64,000 bases of DNA from Glycomyces sp. YM15 (lineage in GTDB: Bacteria; Actinomycetota; Actinomycetes; Mycobacteriales; Micromonosporaceae): NCBI RefSeq assembly GCF_016918015.1, contig NZ_JAERMK010000007.1:147839-211838 (forward strand), in the 5' to 3' direction. The position numbers were made by a program, and so were the translations under genes. The notes below the pieces were generated by a model. The model ran no database searches. It had not been told where the DNA came from and worked only from the letters and a program-made list of their open reading frames with translations. Shown here piece after piece: positions 16,144 through 24,935 of this stretch. Within the stretch, counting starts at the first letter, position 1. Each line of letters begins with the position of its first letter.

Positions 16144-18048
16144 CTAACCTCTCCTCGGCGGCGTGCCGTACACCGCCCGGTACTCGGCGAACTCGGTCGT
16201 GAACAGCGCCAGGCCCTCGGTGATGCCCGGCAGGCGCCGCTCGACGCCGTGGACGGCCTCGGTCGGCATGAACCCCGAGACATAACCGGTGGTCTCGGTC
16301 GAGAACTGGCCCTTGATGTTCGACCGGGCCTCGCCGAGCGTCTTCAAGACCGCGTTGCCGGTTCCCGCAGGGAACTCGACGTGGAAGCTGTTGACCGGCT
16401 CGCAGACTACCGTGCCCGCCTCCTTGAGCATCCCGTCGAGGAGGAACGCGGTGACCGCCCGGAAGTCGTTCGCCGTGCTCGCCTTGCCGATGTAGCCGGT
16501 CGCCGTCAGCTCGACCCGGCAGTCGGTGACCACCCAGCCGTACAGGCCGCGCCGCAACACCTTGTGCACGGTCTCCTCGACCGCGTTGCGCAGCGCTCGC
16601 GTCAGTGAACCCCGCTCGACCTCGAGCGCATACCGCAGACCCGAGCCCGGCTCGCCGGGTTCGAGCCGCAGGCCCACCGTCGCGAGGTGCGGCGTCTGCT
16701 GCCAAGGCCCCATCTCGTGCAACGCTTCGACCGTCCGGACCGGACGCTCGATGTGGATCGCCCGCGTCTCCTCGAACTCGACGGCGATGCCGAACTCCTC
16801 GTCGAGGAGCGAGGCCACGACCTCCTTCTGCACCTCGCCGTAGAGCCGGACCGCCATCTCCTCCGACAGCTCGTCCAAATGCGGGTCGACGAGCGGATCG
16901 CGCTCGGCCAGGCTCAGCAGCGCCCGGTTCAGCGGGATGCGGTCGCCGGGATCGGCCGGTCGAACCACCGTCTCCAGCGTCGGCGGCGTGAAGAACCCGC
17001 CGCTCGCCAGCGCCTCCTTCGACCCGATCGCGTCACCGATACGGACTTCGGTGAGGCCCCTGACCTTCGCGATGCATCCCGGCTCCGCTACGGCCGTCAC
17101 CGTCTCCGTACCGGTCGCGAACACCTCGACCCCGGTCACCTTGCCCTCGAACGACTCGACGGTCCCGTCCACCCGGCGGAAGGTCGTGAGCTGCTCACGC
17201 GGCGCGATCCGCCCACTGTGCAACCGGAGGTACGCGACCTTCTGACCCGCATGGCCGTGCTCCACCTTGAACACCGTCCCGACCGGCTCGCCCTCCGGAT
17301 CCCGTTGCGGGACCGGCAGATAACGCCGAATCCCCTCAGTCAGGGCCGCCACCCCCGCGCCCGTCACGGCCGACCCGAAGAACACCGGGTGCGCCCGGCC
17401 CGCCCGCACCTGCGCCGCCAGCTCCGCCTCGCAGTCAAGCACCTCGGGATCGTCGAGGTACGCGGCCAGGAACTCGTCCGAGCCCGCGGTCAGCATTTCT
17501 ATCGCCTGATCGGTGAACACCGGGTCGCCGAACGCGAACGGCTCCACGGCGGCGTCCCCGCCACCGATATCGCGGACGGTGCCCATCGGCAGCAGCCGCG
17601 GGCTGAGCATCTCGACCAGGTCCCGCAGCAGGTCCGCCTCGCGCGCACCGCGCCGATCGACCTTGTTGACGAACAGGAGCGTCGGCACCCCGAGCCGCTC
17701 CAACGTTCGGAAGATGACGCGCGTCTGCGCCTGCACACCCTCCACGGCCGAGACCACCAGGACCGCGCCGTCGAGCACGCGCAGCGCCCGCTCCACCTCG
17801 GCGATGAAGTCGGTGTGACCGGGGGTGTCGATGAGATTGACGGTGAGATCGTCCAACCGGAACGCCACCACCGCCGACTGGATGGTGATCCCGCGGCGCC
17901 GCTCCAAATCCATGGAGTCGGTCTGCGTGCTTCCGGAGTCGACGCTGCCGACACGGTCGATGATGCCCGCGTTGAACAGCAGCCGCTCGGTCAGGCTGGT
18001 CTTACCGGCGTCGACGTGGGCGAGAATCCCCAGATTCAGATACGACAT
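16144..18048 (-). CDS. Tet(M)/Otr(A)-type ribosomal protection GTPase
   Basis: 634-aa EF-G-like translational GTPase of the tetracycline-resistance ribosomal protection group (usual length ~640-660). G1 is AHVDAGKTS (residues 10-18), G3 DTPGH (74-78), G4 NKVD (128-131). The C-terminal domains carry RGSLTRALRNAVEETVHKVL and the domain-IV end region before ATGYIGKAST. It binds the ribosome and dislodges tetracyclines. ATG 18048 follows GAGGA. A 35-codon leader ORF overlaps its start and a good promoter lies at 18163-18191. EF-G itself is much longer (~700 aa) and differs in the G-domain insertion, so it is excluded. Confidence 0.9.
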   Translation of the reverse strand: MSYLNLGILAHVDAGKTSLTERLLFNAGIIDRVGSVDSGSTQTDSMDLERRRGITIQSAVVAFRLDDLTVNLIDTPGHTDFIAEVERALRVLDGAVLVVSAVEGVQAQTRVIFRTLERLGVPTLLFVNKVDRRGAREADLLRDLVEMLSPRLLPMGTVRDIGGGDAAVEPFAFGDPVFTDQAIEMLTAGSDEFLAAYLDDPEVLDCEAELAAQVRAGRAHPVFFGSAVTGAGVAALTEGIRRYLPVPQRDPEGEPVGTVFKVEHGHAGQKVAYLRLHSGRIAPREQLTTFRRVDGTVESFEGKVTGVEVFATGTETVTAVAEPGCIAKVRGLTEVRIGDAIGSKEALASGGFFTPPTLETVVRPADPGDRIPLNRALLSLAERDPLVDPHLDELSEEMAVRLYGEVQKEVVASLLDEEFGIAVEFEETRAIHIERPVRTVEALHEMGPWQQTPHLATVGLRLEPGEPGSGLRYALEVERGSLTRALRNAVEETVHKVLRRGLYGWVVTDCRVELTATGYIGKASTANDFRAVTAFLLDGMLKEAGTVVCEPVNSFHVEFPAGTGNAVLKTLGEARSNIKGQFSTETTGYVSGFMPTEAVHGVERRLPGITEGLALFTTEFAEYRAVYGTPPRRG

Positions 18049-18109
18049 TGCAAGTCCTCGAGAGTGAGTTCGACTGGAATCGGCTGAAGCACTCCGAGGC
18101 TTGGCGCAT
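18002..18109 (-). CDS. Leader ORF overlapping the tet(M)-like gene
   Basis: 35 codons starting at ATG 18109 with an AAGGAG site five bases upstream, the best ribosome site in the vicinity. It reads MRQASECFSRFQSNSLSR, then a stretch ending in PRRRRR, and stops at TAA 18002-18004, 47 bases inside the resistance gene. The layout suggests translational coupling or drug-dependent attenuation, as known for leader peptides of tet and erm genes. No product is inferred beyond that. Confidence 0.5.
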   Translation of the reverse strand: MRQASECFSRFQSNSLSRTCNVVSESGDSRPRRRR

Positions 18110-18162
18110 TGCGATCTCCTTCTGCAACGAGGACTGACACGTCTGACCCGACGATGTGCCCG

Positions 18163-18191
18163 AGGGTAGAACCGCTGCCGGGGCCGCGCAA
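18163..18191 (-). promoter_or_regulatory. Promoter of the tet(M)-like gene
   Basis: Read leftward: -35 TTGCGC (18186-18191), a 17-bp spacer, -10 TACCCT (18163-18168), giving a start near 18156 and a ~108-nt leader before the resistance gene. Directly upstream of the -35 box is an AT-rich patch (TAATTC), the position where WhiB7-controlled promoters carry their AT-rich element. WhiB7 control is inference. Confidence 0.5.
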
Positions 18192-18228
18192 GCGAATTAG
18201 CGCGCATGCGGCCGCTAGCATCCGGGGC

Positions 18229-19419
18229 ATGGAGCAGACCACCCTGCAGGATGCCCTGACCGCCGACGAGGTCACGGCCGCCAACGAACTCACCCGGCGC
18301 TGGCTCACCGGCCGCAGCGAAGTGCCCGCCGTCGCCTCGGGCCTCGGCATCTGGCCGCTGCTCGCCGTCCTCGCCACCGGAGCCGTCGAAGCCACCCTCG
18401 ACGAGCTGCTGGAAGCCGCCGGGATCGACATCGGACAGGCCGCCGGCCTCCCCGCCGCACTCATCGACGCCGTCCGCTCGGCCCCCGCCCTCAACCTCGC
18501 GCTGGCGGCCTGGGCCGGTTCCCGTGTCACTCTCGACCCCGAGTGGGTCGCGGGCCTGCCCGCCGAGGCCATCGGCTCCCTCACCGGGAACCCCTCGATC
18601 GACCGGCCCGTCCTCGACGATTGGGCCGATCGCAACACGGGCGGCCTCATCAAGAAGATGCCGATCAGCCTTGATGAAGCGATCGAACTGCTCCTCGCCA
18701 GCGCCCTGTCGGTGCGCACCAAATGGCGGATCCCGTTCCTGGAATGGCACGGGCCCTTCCAAAGCGGCCCTTGGCAGGGCCGAGGCAAGCCCCTCTCGGC
18801 CACCTACTACGAGGAGGTACTGCGCGTCAGCGAGGACGCGGCGGTGCTGACGGTGCCGGGGAACGATGACATCGACGTGTTGCTGGCGCTCGGCCGCGAG
18901 GAGCTCTCGCCCCAGGCGGTCATCTCAACCCTCATCGACGCCATCGCCGATCCCGAGTGGGGCCGCCCCGCAGGCAAACTCGACACGGACGCGCCCTCGA
19001 TCGGGATCATCTTCCGCGACTATCAGGCGCCTCAGCCGCAGACGACCCCCGAGACCGACGCCGTCGTACCCGCGTTCAGCGTCGACAGCGACCTCGACCT
19101 CCTCGAAGACGCCGCCTCGCTCGGCCTGGAACTCGCTTCGGACGACGAGTTCGCCCAGTTCGACCGCCTTGCCGCCCAACGCCTTTATGTCAGTCAGGCC
19201 AAGCAGGCCTGTACCGCGGTCTTCAGCGCCACCGGTTTCGAGGCCGCGGCGATCACCGCATTCGGCATGGACTGGATGGGCTCGGCCCCTCCCGAGCTGA
19301 CCTATCGGCACCGGCGCGCGGTGATCACCTTCGACCGCCCCTTCGCCTACCTCGCCCGCCACCGCCCCTCAGGGCTCATCCTCATCGGCGGCTGGATCGA
19401 CAACCCTACGAACCTCTGA
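18229..19419 (+). CDS. Serpin-family protein, copy 1
   Basis: 396 aa, cytosolic (no signal peptide seen). Serpin landmarks in order: a helix A-like start (AANELTRRWL), LLLASALSVRTKWRIPF (strand/helix F region), the hinge-like QAKQACTAVFSATGFEAAA, a variable reactive loop (about residues 345-365), and the closing FDRPFAYLARHRPSGLIL, matching the serpin signature RPF-hhh-RH-x-TG. Such proteins trap serine or cysteine proteases. The start lies seven bases after a TAGCAT -10 box, so the mRNA is probably leaderless. A close paralogue is at 22987. The target protease is unknown. Confidence 0.82.
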   Translation: MEQTTLQDALTADEVTAANELTRRWLTGRSEVPAVASGLGIWPLLAVLATGAVEATLDELLEAAGIDIGQAAGLPAALIDAVRSAPALNLALAAWAGSRVTLDPEWVAGLPAEAIGSLTGNPSIDRPVLDDWADRNTGGLIKKMPISLDEAIELLLASALSVRTKWRIPFLEWHGPFQSGPWQGRGKPLSATYYEEVLRVSEDAAVLTVPGNDDIDVLLALGREELSPQAVISTLIDAIADPEWGRPAGKLDTDAPSIGIIFRDYQAPQPQTTPETDAVVPAFSVDSDLDLLEDAASLGLELASDDEFAQFDRLAAQRLYVSQAKQACTAVFSATGFEAAAITAFGMDWMGSAPPELTYRHRRAVITFDRPFAYLARHRPSGLILIGGWIDNPTNL

Positions 19420-19497
19420 CAGAGTTCCGAACAGTGGAGTCGGAGCGGCCCTCATCGCCTACGAGGCCGGACTCCGCCCCGACCGGTAACACGAGCG

Positions 19498-20442
19498 CTA
19501 ACGGTTGACCTGATGTTCCAACCATTTCAGCATCGCTCGGTTGGTCTCCTCCGGCTTCTCCTGCTGGATCCAATGACCGCAATCCAGATTGACCACTGCA
19601 ACGTCGGGCACGAACGCTGTCAGATTCTCAGACCTCGAGATCGGATCCCGGTCGCCGAAGATCATGAGGGTGGGCTGACGGACGATCGGGTCCACATCTG
19701 CCAGCAGCCGCCAGTTGCGGTCCAAGTTCCGGTACCAATTGATACTGCCCGTGAACCCCGATGATTCGAAGGCCGAGACGAAGACGGCCAGTTCGTCGTC
19801 GCTCATGACGGGCTCGCCGAGTGGTGTCGCGGCTCTGGCGAGATTGATCAACGCCATACCCGGCTGCGGCTCGGTGTGGGGTTCGTTCTTCCGGTACATG
19901 TTGCGAAGGAACTGGAGAGTGTTGCCCTCGAACACGGCGTCCGCGACGCCCGGCTGCCGATTGAAATGGACGAAATAGAAGTCGCCTCCGAACACGGCTT
20001 CCAAGAACTCGATCCAGGGCTGTTCTCCGCGCTCCTGATAAGGCAGGCTCAGGTTGATCACCTTGTTCACTCGGTCTGGATGCAACAAGGCCAGTCCCCA
20101 AACGACCATTGCTCCCCAGTCATGGCCCACGAACGTGGCGTCTTCGTATCCGTAGTGATCGAGCAGCGCGACGAGATCGCCCGTCAAGTGTTCAATGTCG
20201 TAGTCGGTTACTCCGTTCGGACGGGATGAGTTGCCGTAACCTCGCTGATTCGGGACGATGACATGGTAGCCGGCTGCGACCAGGGCAGGCACCTGATAGC
20301 GCCAGGAGAAGGCATGCTCCGGCCAGCCGTGGCACAGCACAATGGGTGTACCTGTGTTTCGACGGCCTGCTTCGAACACTTCGAGGTCCACCCCGTTGAC
20401 CGAAATGACGGTGGGCTCGGGAAAATCGGTGGGATTGAACAT
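19498..20442 (-). CDS. Alpha/beta hydrolase, epoxide hydrolase type
   Basis: 314 aa. HGWPE (residues 38-42) forms the oxyanion region; the nucleophile is D108 in GHDWG, as in epoxide hydrolases rather than Ser-type esterases; NQRGYGNSSRP and the C-terminal catalytic His in CGHWIQQEKP are present. Converts an epoxide to a vicinal diol, or is a related dehalogenase-like enzyme. ATG 20442 follows GGAGG; a longer in-frame reading upstream was rejected for lack of similarity. It is divergent from a WYL regulator, with paired half-sites between them. Confidence 0.9.
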   Translation of the reverse strand: MFNPTDFPEPTVISVNGVDLEVFEAGRRNTGTPIVLCHGWPEHAFSWRYQVPALVAAGYHVIVPNQRGYGNSSRPNGVTDYDIEHLTGDLVALLDHYGYEDATFVGHDWGAMVVWGLALLHPDRVNKVINLSLPYQERGEQPWIEFLEAVFGGDFYFVHFNRQPGVADAVFEGNTLQFLRNMYRKNEPHTEPQPGMALINLARAATPLGEPVMSDDELAVFVSAFESSGFTGSINWYRNLDRNWRLLADVDPIVRQPTLMIFGDRDPISRSENLTAFVPDVAVVNLDCGHWIQQEKPEETNRAMLKWLEHQVNR

Positions 20443-20484
20443 TGCATTTCCTCCATTGCTTTTCGAGGCGGTCGGGAGATCCGG

Positions 20485-20538
20485 CTGCCACCACCGTAAG
20501 ACGCATTGCGGACAAGATCGGTCCTCGGTAGGTGGCAG
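20485..20538. promoter_or_regulatory. Widely spaced inverted repeat between hydrolase and WYL regulator
   Basis: CTGCCACC (20485-20492) and GGTGGCAG (20531-20538) are exact reverse complements 38 bases apart, extended by CCG (20494-20496) and CGG (20526-20528). They bracket the space between the divergent genes at 20442 and 20548. A dimer, or two dimers, of the adjacent regulator could bind here. Confidence 0.5.
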
Positions 20539-20547
20539 ACTGAGAAA

Positions 20548-21510
20548 ATGCGGAAAGATCCCACCGGTCGGGCACTGCAACTGCTCTCGCTCCTCCAGAC
20601 CCATCGGTTGTGGCGCAGTGCCGAACTCGCCGAACGCCTCGAGATCACGGAGCGAACGGTGCGCCGTGACGTCGACCGACTGCGCGATCTCGGCTATCGG
20701 GTCGATGCCACGCCGGGGAAGCATGGGGGCTACCGGCTTGCAACGGGGGCGCACCTGCCGCCCCTGGTCCTCGACGACGGCGAGGCCGTCGCACTAGCCG
20801 TCGGGCTGCGCTACGCCGCGGAGGCCGCCATTGTCGGGATGGAAGAGACTTCGCTGCGCGCCCTGACGAAGATCGAGCAACTCCTGCCCCATCGACTGCG
20901 CCGACGGGTGTCGACGCTGCATTCGAACGTCGCTTCGATACGGCGGGAAGCCGACGACGACATCATCGATCCCGAAGCGCTCAGTGTGCTCGCCGCGGCG
21001 TGTCGAGACCGTGAGGAGGTTCGTTTCGACTACCGACGACACGATGGCGACAACAGCCGACGGCTCGTTGAACCGCACCAACTCGTCACCGCCGGCCGAC
21101 GCTGGTATCTCGTGGCATGGGACCAACAACGCCGCGACTGGCGCACGTTCCGTCTGGATCGGCTCCGAGAGCCCCAGCCGGCGGGCGGTCATTTCACGTC
21201 CCGCCAGATCCCAGGAGGCGATGCGGCGAGCTTTCTTGCAGGCTCACTCGGCTCGATACCGCGACTCTATGAAGCGGAGATCGCCGTCAACGCCGCGTTC
21301 GCCGAACTCGAGAGTGCGCTCCGATGGGTGGACCACACGCCGATCGAGATGGAGGCGGACGCTTGTCGCGTCCAGATCCGCAGCGAGGATCTCGGCCGAC
21401 TTGCCATGACCGTCGCCCGCATTGCGCTCACCGCCCCGGTGGCCGTCATCGAGCCAGCAGAACTCGCCGACACGGTCAGGCGGCTCGCCGCGCACCTCAC
21501 TGAGCCGTAA
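20548..21510 (+). CDS. YafY/DeoR-like regulator with WYL domain
   Basis: 320 aa. The N-terminal HTH_11 fold reads TGRALQLLSLLQTHRLW and ERLEITERTVRRDVDRLRD. The middle carries a WYL domain with FDYRRHDG, RWYLVAWDQQRRDWRTFRLDR and a WCX-type C-terminal domain. WYL regulators sense nucleic-acid fragments or small ligands. It probably controls the divergent epoxide hydrolase. The ATG at 20548 was preferred over in-frame upstream starts because the conserved KDPTGRALQLL begins there. Confidence 0.9.
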   Translation: MRKDPTGRALQLLSLLQTHRLWRSAELAERLEITERTVRRDVDRLRDLGYRVDATPGKHGGYRLATGAHLPPLVLDDGEAVALAVGLRYAAEAAIVGMEETSLRALTKIEQLLPHRLRRRVSTLHSNVASIRREADDDIIDPEALSVLAAACRDREEVRFDYRRHDGDNSRRLVEPHQLVTAGRRWYLVAWDQQRRDWRTFRLDRLREPQPAGGHFTSRQIPGGDAASFLAGSLGSIPRLYEAEIAVNAAFAELESALRWVDHTPIEMEADACRVQIRSEDLGRLAMTVARIALTAPVAVIEPAELADTVRRLAAHLTEP

Positions 21511-22659
21511 CGCGCAAGGAGTTGACTATGAAGTGCCGGTCAGTGTGCGGCCGTGGACTCGCCCCCGACCCTGTGTGGAAAGGCTCAGCGACGGCGAGGC
21601 CAGGGGCCGCATCGGTGTCGGGGGCCGGTGCGGTCAAAGATCGCAGCGCGGTCCGGACGAGCCGGTGTGATTGCTACGGTCGCCGTCGCGCGCTCGGCGA
21701 TATTTTCGATTCCGCCACAAGTGATCAGCGACGGGACGACAGGGCCGATCCGAAAGCCGACAGCCGGGATAGGGCGGGGGTTCGGCCCGGCTTCAATCCG
21801 TCAACAAGGAATGGCGGGGCGGGGTTCGGGGTTGCGTGCCCGAATTCGGGTAGGGATTGGGTTCGGGTGTAAACCGGCAGCGAGGGAAGGGTGGGCGAGG
21901 CTCCGGCGGTGTGTCGCCGGGGCCGGGCCGGTGGTCGCTTCCGGCAGGGCCGGGTGGGTCCGGCCTGATGCCGCAGCGGCGGGGCGGTCGGCGGCACGGG
22001 AGCGGTCAGCCGCCGAGTTCGGCTCGGTTGCGCTCTTGTCCATGTCCATGTCCATGTCCGTGTTCGTGTGCATGGTCGTGTCCTCATGCGCCTGGTCGCC
22101 TCCTTCCCGCTGCTCTACTTGCTTCCCTCGCTGGCCCTGCTGGCCCTGCTGGTCTTGCTGGTCTTGCTTCGGCTTCCGGTTCCGGCCCTTCGGCTTTCAC
22201 CTGGCCGCGCGCCGTCCCTGCCGGGGCGGATGTGGTTGCCTGCCGTCCCTGAGGGAGTGGTGCGGCCTCCCGGTGGATGCCGGTGGCTTGCCCGGTGGTT
22301 GCCGGTGGCGGGTTCGCCTCCCGAGGATCGCTTGCCGTTCTTCGGGGTCCGTCCTGCAGTCGCGCGGGCTTGCGGGCGCGGCGCTGCCGGGACGGGGTGG
22401 TGTTCGCCATGGACGTGCTTGCGGTGTCGCCGTACCGAGTCCTCTATTCGCTCGGTGTGGCCTCACCGCTGACGCTGGCGGGTCGTGCTCGGATCGCGTA
22501 TGCCGTCGTGTACGGCATCGCCTGCTGGTTGGGGTGATCCCAACTAGGATCGTCCACCCAGTCACGGCCCGTCGGGGGCGCGGACAGCTGCGGGCGATGG
22601 CACGGGGGTGAGATCGGACGCCTCCAGTGGAGGAGCACCCTGGCTTGCGGGGTCGTCGC
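21511..22659. other. 1.1-kb stretch without a recognisable gene
   Basis: Open frames exist on both strands but none shows a known domain or convincing third-position bias. The leftward pair 22410-22084 (108 codons; Pro/Ala-rich, with a short GPAGPA-type run) and 22087-21725 (120 codons) overlap as ATGA, and the second begins near a GGAAGGAGG site, so an expressed low-complexity pair cannot be excluded. A hexamer repeat TCCATG (three copies) is at 22040-22057. A rightward 115-codon frame from 21528 behind AAGGAG is also featureless. I read this as decayed accessory DNA. Confidence 0.4.
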
Positions 22660-22818
22660 CTCGAAACAAGTCGGTTTGTCGGATCGGCCAGAGGCTTGTC
22701 GTAGTCTGCTTACACCTACCCCGACACCTGTACAAGTTTCCTGTCCCTGTACGTGCCTCAAGTATCCCTCATGCAGCCCCCGACTGTCATCACCCACAGG
22801 TGGAGAACCTCCTCATGT
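22660..22818 (+). repeat. Dispersed ~160-bp repeat, copy 1
   Basis: Nearly the same sequence recurs at 49911-50075. Shared blocks include CGGCCAGAGGCTTG, GTAGTCTGCTT, ATCCCTC and CTGTCATCACCCACAGG. Within it CCTGTAC occurs twice with starts 19 bases apart (22727 and 22746), conserved in copy 2. It ends just before the small ORF at 22815, so it may be the 5' regulatory region of a small mobile or plasmid-derived unit. Confidence 0.75.
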
Positions 22819-22949
22819 TCCGCACCCCGAATCCGACCAGAGCTCCTGCGCCCCAACCCGAAACAGACCCGCTACCCGACCAACCCACCCCACCCATTCA
22901 CCACCTCGTCGCTGCCAGGTTTGACCTCGAACTCACGGCCCCACAGTGA
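22815..22949 (+). CDS. 44-codon Pro-rich ORF behind repeat copy 1
   Basis: ATG 22815 follows GGTGGAGAACCTCCTC. The product starts MFRTPNPTRAPAPQ, is Pro-rich and ends in ARFDLELTAPQ. No family recognised. In repeat copy 2 the corresponding position has lost the ATG (AAATTTCG in place of ATGTTCCG), so the ORF, if real, is intact only here. Confidence 0.3.
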   Translation: MFRTPNPTRAPAPQPETDPLPDQPTPPIHHLVAARFDLELTAPQ

Positions 22950-22986
22950 GACGCCCCTGGTACCGAGAGGCACTAGCATCCATGGC

Positions 22987-24183
22987 ATGGGCACCGAGAC
23001 GACGATTCAAGACGCGCTGACTGCGAGCGAGATCAAGGCCGCCAACGAACTCACTCGGCGGTGGTTCGCCTCCCGGGAATCGATCCCGGCCGTCGCCTCT
23101 GGTCTCGGCATCTGGCCGCTGCTCGCCGCGCTCGTGACCGGCGCGGTCCACGAGACCCGCAACGAGCTGTTGGCAGCCACCGGCCTCGATGCCGATCAGG
23201 CCGCCAAAATGCCCGCAGCCCTGCTCGAAGCGGTCCGCGCGACCCCCTCGATCCGCCTCGCTCTCGCGCTCTGGGCCGGAGCTCGGGTCACGCTCGATCC
23301 TGAATGGATCGCGGGTCTGCCCGTGGAGGCGGTCGGGTCGCTCACCGGCGACGCCGCCGCGGACAAGGCCGTCCTCGACGCATGGGCCTCCCGGAACACC
23401 GGCGGACTCATCGAGCGGATGCCGCTGGATTTCAGCCGGCCGATCGACCTCGTCCTCGCCAGCGCCCTGTCCATTCGAACCACCTGGCGCACACCCTTCG
23501 AAGACTCGAGCCGCGCCTTCAACCAAGGCCCATGGGCCGGTCTCGGGCGCTGTCGCGTCCTCACCGCGACGCTGAACGACGACGTCCTGCGTGTCGCCGA
23601 CAACGCCTCGGTGCTCACGGTCCCCGGCGACGGCGACATCGACGTGCTCCTGGCCCTGGGGCGCGACGGCCTTGCGCCGCAAGCGGTCATGAACGTTCTC
23701 ATCGATGCCGCGACCGATCCCGTCTGGGGCCGCTCGTCCAACGGACTGTCGCCGGGGGAGCGGGCCACGGGCGTGGAGGTCACCGAGTACCAGTCCATGC
23801 GACCGCAAGCCGGTCCGGAGGTCGAGGTCCAGACCGTCCGTTTCAAGCTCGACGCCGATCTCGACCTCAGCGACGACGCCGACGCGCTCGGCCTCGTCAC
23901 CGCCTCCGACGCGGACCGCGCCCGCTTCGACCGCCTTGCGGCCGAACCGGTCTACGTCACCCAGGCCAAGCAGACGGCGATGTCGGTCTTCAGCGCCACC
24001 GGTTTCGAGGCCGCCGCGGTCACTGCGATCGCCATGACGCGTGCCGCGGCCTTCGCGAAACCCAAGCACCGTCACATACGCGCCTCGATCCGCTTCGACC
24101 GACCCTTCGCCTACCTCGCCAGACACCGGCCGTCCGGCCTCATCCTCATCGCCGGATGGGTCGACGAGCCCGAGCTGGACTAG
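22987..24183 (+). CDS. Serpin-family protein, copy 2
   Basis: 398 aa, clearly paralogous to the protein at 18229 from end to end: AANELTRRW, VASGLGIWPLL, LASALSIRTTWRTPF, QAKQTAMSVFSATGFEAAA and FDRPFAYLARHRPSGLILI. The region after the hinge (about residues 345-365), which holds the reactive bond in serpins, differs most between the copies, implying different target proteases. It shares the TAGCAT box (22975-22980) and leaderless start with copy 1. No signal peptide, so the target would be intracellular or a protease released on lysis. Confidence 0.82.
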   Translation: MGTETTIQDALTASEIKAANELTRRWFASRESIPAVASGLGIWPLLAALVTGAVHETRNELLAATGLDADQAAKMPAALLEAVRATPSIRLALALWAGARVTLDPEWIAGLPVEAVGSLTGDAAADKAVLDAWASRNTGGLIERMPLDFSRPIDLVLASALSIRTTWRTPFEDSSRAFNQGPWAGLGRCRVLTATLNDDVLRVADNASVLTVPGDGDIDVLLALGRDGLAPQAVMNVLIDAATDPVWGRSSNGLSPGERATGVEVTEYQSMRPQAGPEVEVQTVRFKLDADLDLSDDADALGLVTASDADRARFDRLAAEPVYVTQAKQTAMSVFSATGFEAAAVTAIAMTRAAAFAKPKHRHIRASIRFDRPFAYLARHRPSGLILIAGWVDEPELD

Positions 24184-24258
24184 CGCATGTGCTGCGCATC
24201 AGATCGGTCGTTATCCCATCCGCCGGCCCGCACGCGTCCCAGCGGCGCCGAGATCGCC

Positions 24259-24894
24259 CTAATCCTCGTCCAGGGGCGCGCCGTGCCAGGTCCAGTCCGG
24301 GCCCCGCTTCGCGTGCCCCGCGAGCTCGCCGCGTCCCGTGGCCCACAACAGGGTCGGCCACGGATCGGTGTCCGCGGGAGCCTCGGGGAACAACCGCGCC
24401 AGCGCCGGGGCGACGAGGTCGGCCGGTGCCTCGAAGTCGACACCGAGCCCCTGGGTGAGGTCGAACGCGTGCGCGAGCGTCTCGACCACGCCCATGGCGG
24501 CGAAGCCTTCGGGGTCGGCGGTTCCCCAGATGTGCCAGGCCCGTGCCGACGCCGGTCGGGCGTCGACCACCGCCGCGACCAAGCCGCCCATCATCAGCAG
24601 GGCCTCGATCCCGGCTTCGGGGCCGGACTCGCGGTCGGTGATGATCGGCAGCGGCTGCTCTCCAGGCCGCTGCCACACGATCGTCGGACGACCCTGGAGG
24701 TACGGCACCTGCGGGGCGAGTCGCAGCGCATAGGAGAACAGGCCGTTGTTCAAGTGGTCCAATGCGTCCCAGCAAGAGCAGTCCATCGGCCCGGCCTGAT
24801 CGTCCCAGGCCTCGGCGGGGGCGTTGCGCAGCGCGCCAGCCGTGAGGTCAACGGCCCGTTCCACATCGGGGCCGGTCACAAGGGTTCTGGTCAT
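24259..24894 (-). CDS. DinB/maleylpyruvate-isomerase-like protein (mycothiol-dependent type)
   Basis: 211 aa. The four-helix MDMPI_N/DinB fold is suggested by CWDALDHLNNGLFSYALRL, the metal-ligand-like H in ALDHL, and GVVETLAHAFDLTQGLG with the second conserved His. Related enzymes use mycothiol and a divalent metal; the actual substrate is unknown. MshC, which makes mycothiol, is encoded at 54213, so the cofactor is available. Single gene; 41 bases separate its start from the stop of the ABC operon upstream. Confidence 0.75.
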   Translation of the reverse strand: MTRTLVTGPDVERAVDLTAGALRNAPAEAWDDQAGPMDCSCWDALDHLNNGLFSYALRLAPQVPYLQGRPTIVWQRPGEQPLPIITDRESGPEAGIEALLMMGGLVAAVVDARPASARAWHIWGTADPEGFAAMGVVETLAHAFDLTQGLGVDFEAPADLVAPALARLFPEAPADTDPWPTLLWATGRGELAGHAKRGPDWTWHGAPLDED

Positions 24895-24935
24895 CTTCGG
24901 ACCCTAACCGCCTGCCGCGAACCGGGCAACCCGAA

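Noticed and set aside
22040-22057. Tandem TCCATG hexamers as a regulatory microsatellite
   Set aside because: Only three perfect copies, with degenerate neighbours, in sequence with no clear gene; too little to support a role.
22660-22986. Integrated plasmid or AICE with rep/tra/int genes
   Set aside because: No integrase, Rep, TraB-like ATPase or tRNA attachment site was found; only short repeats and decayed frames remain.
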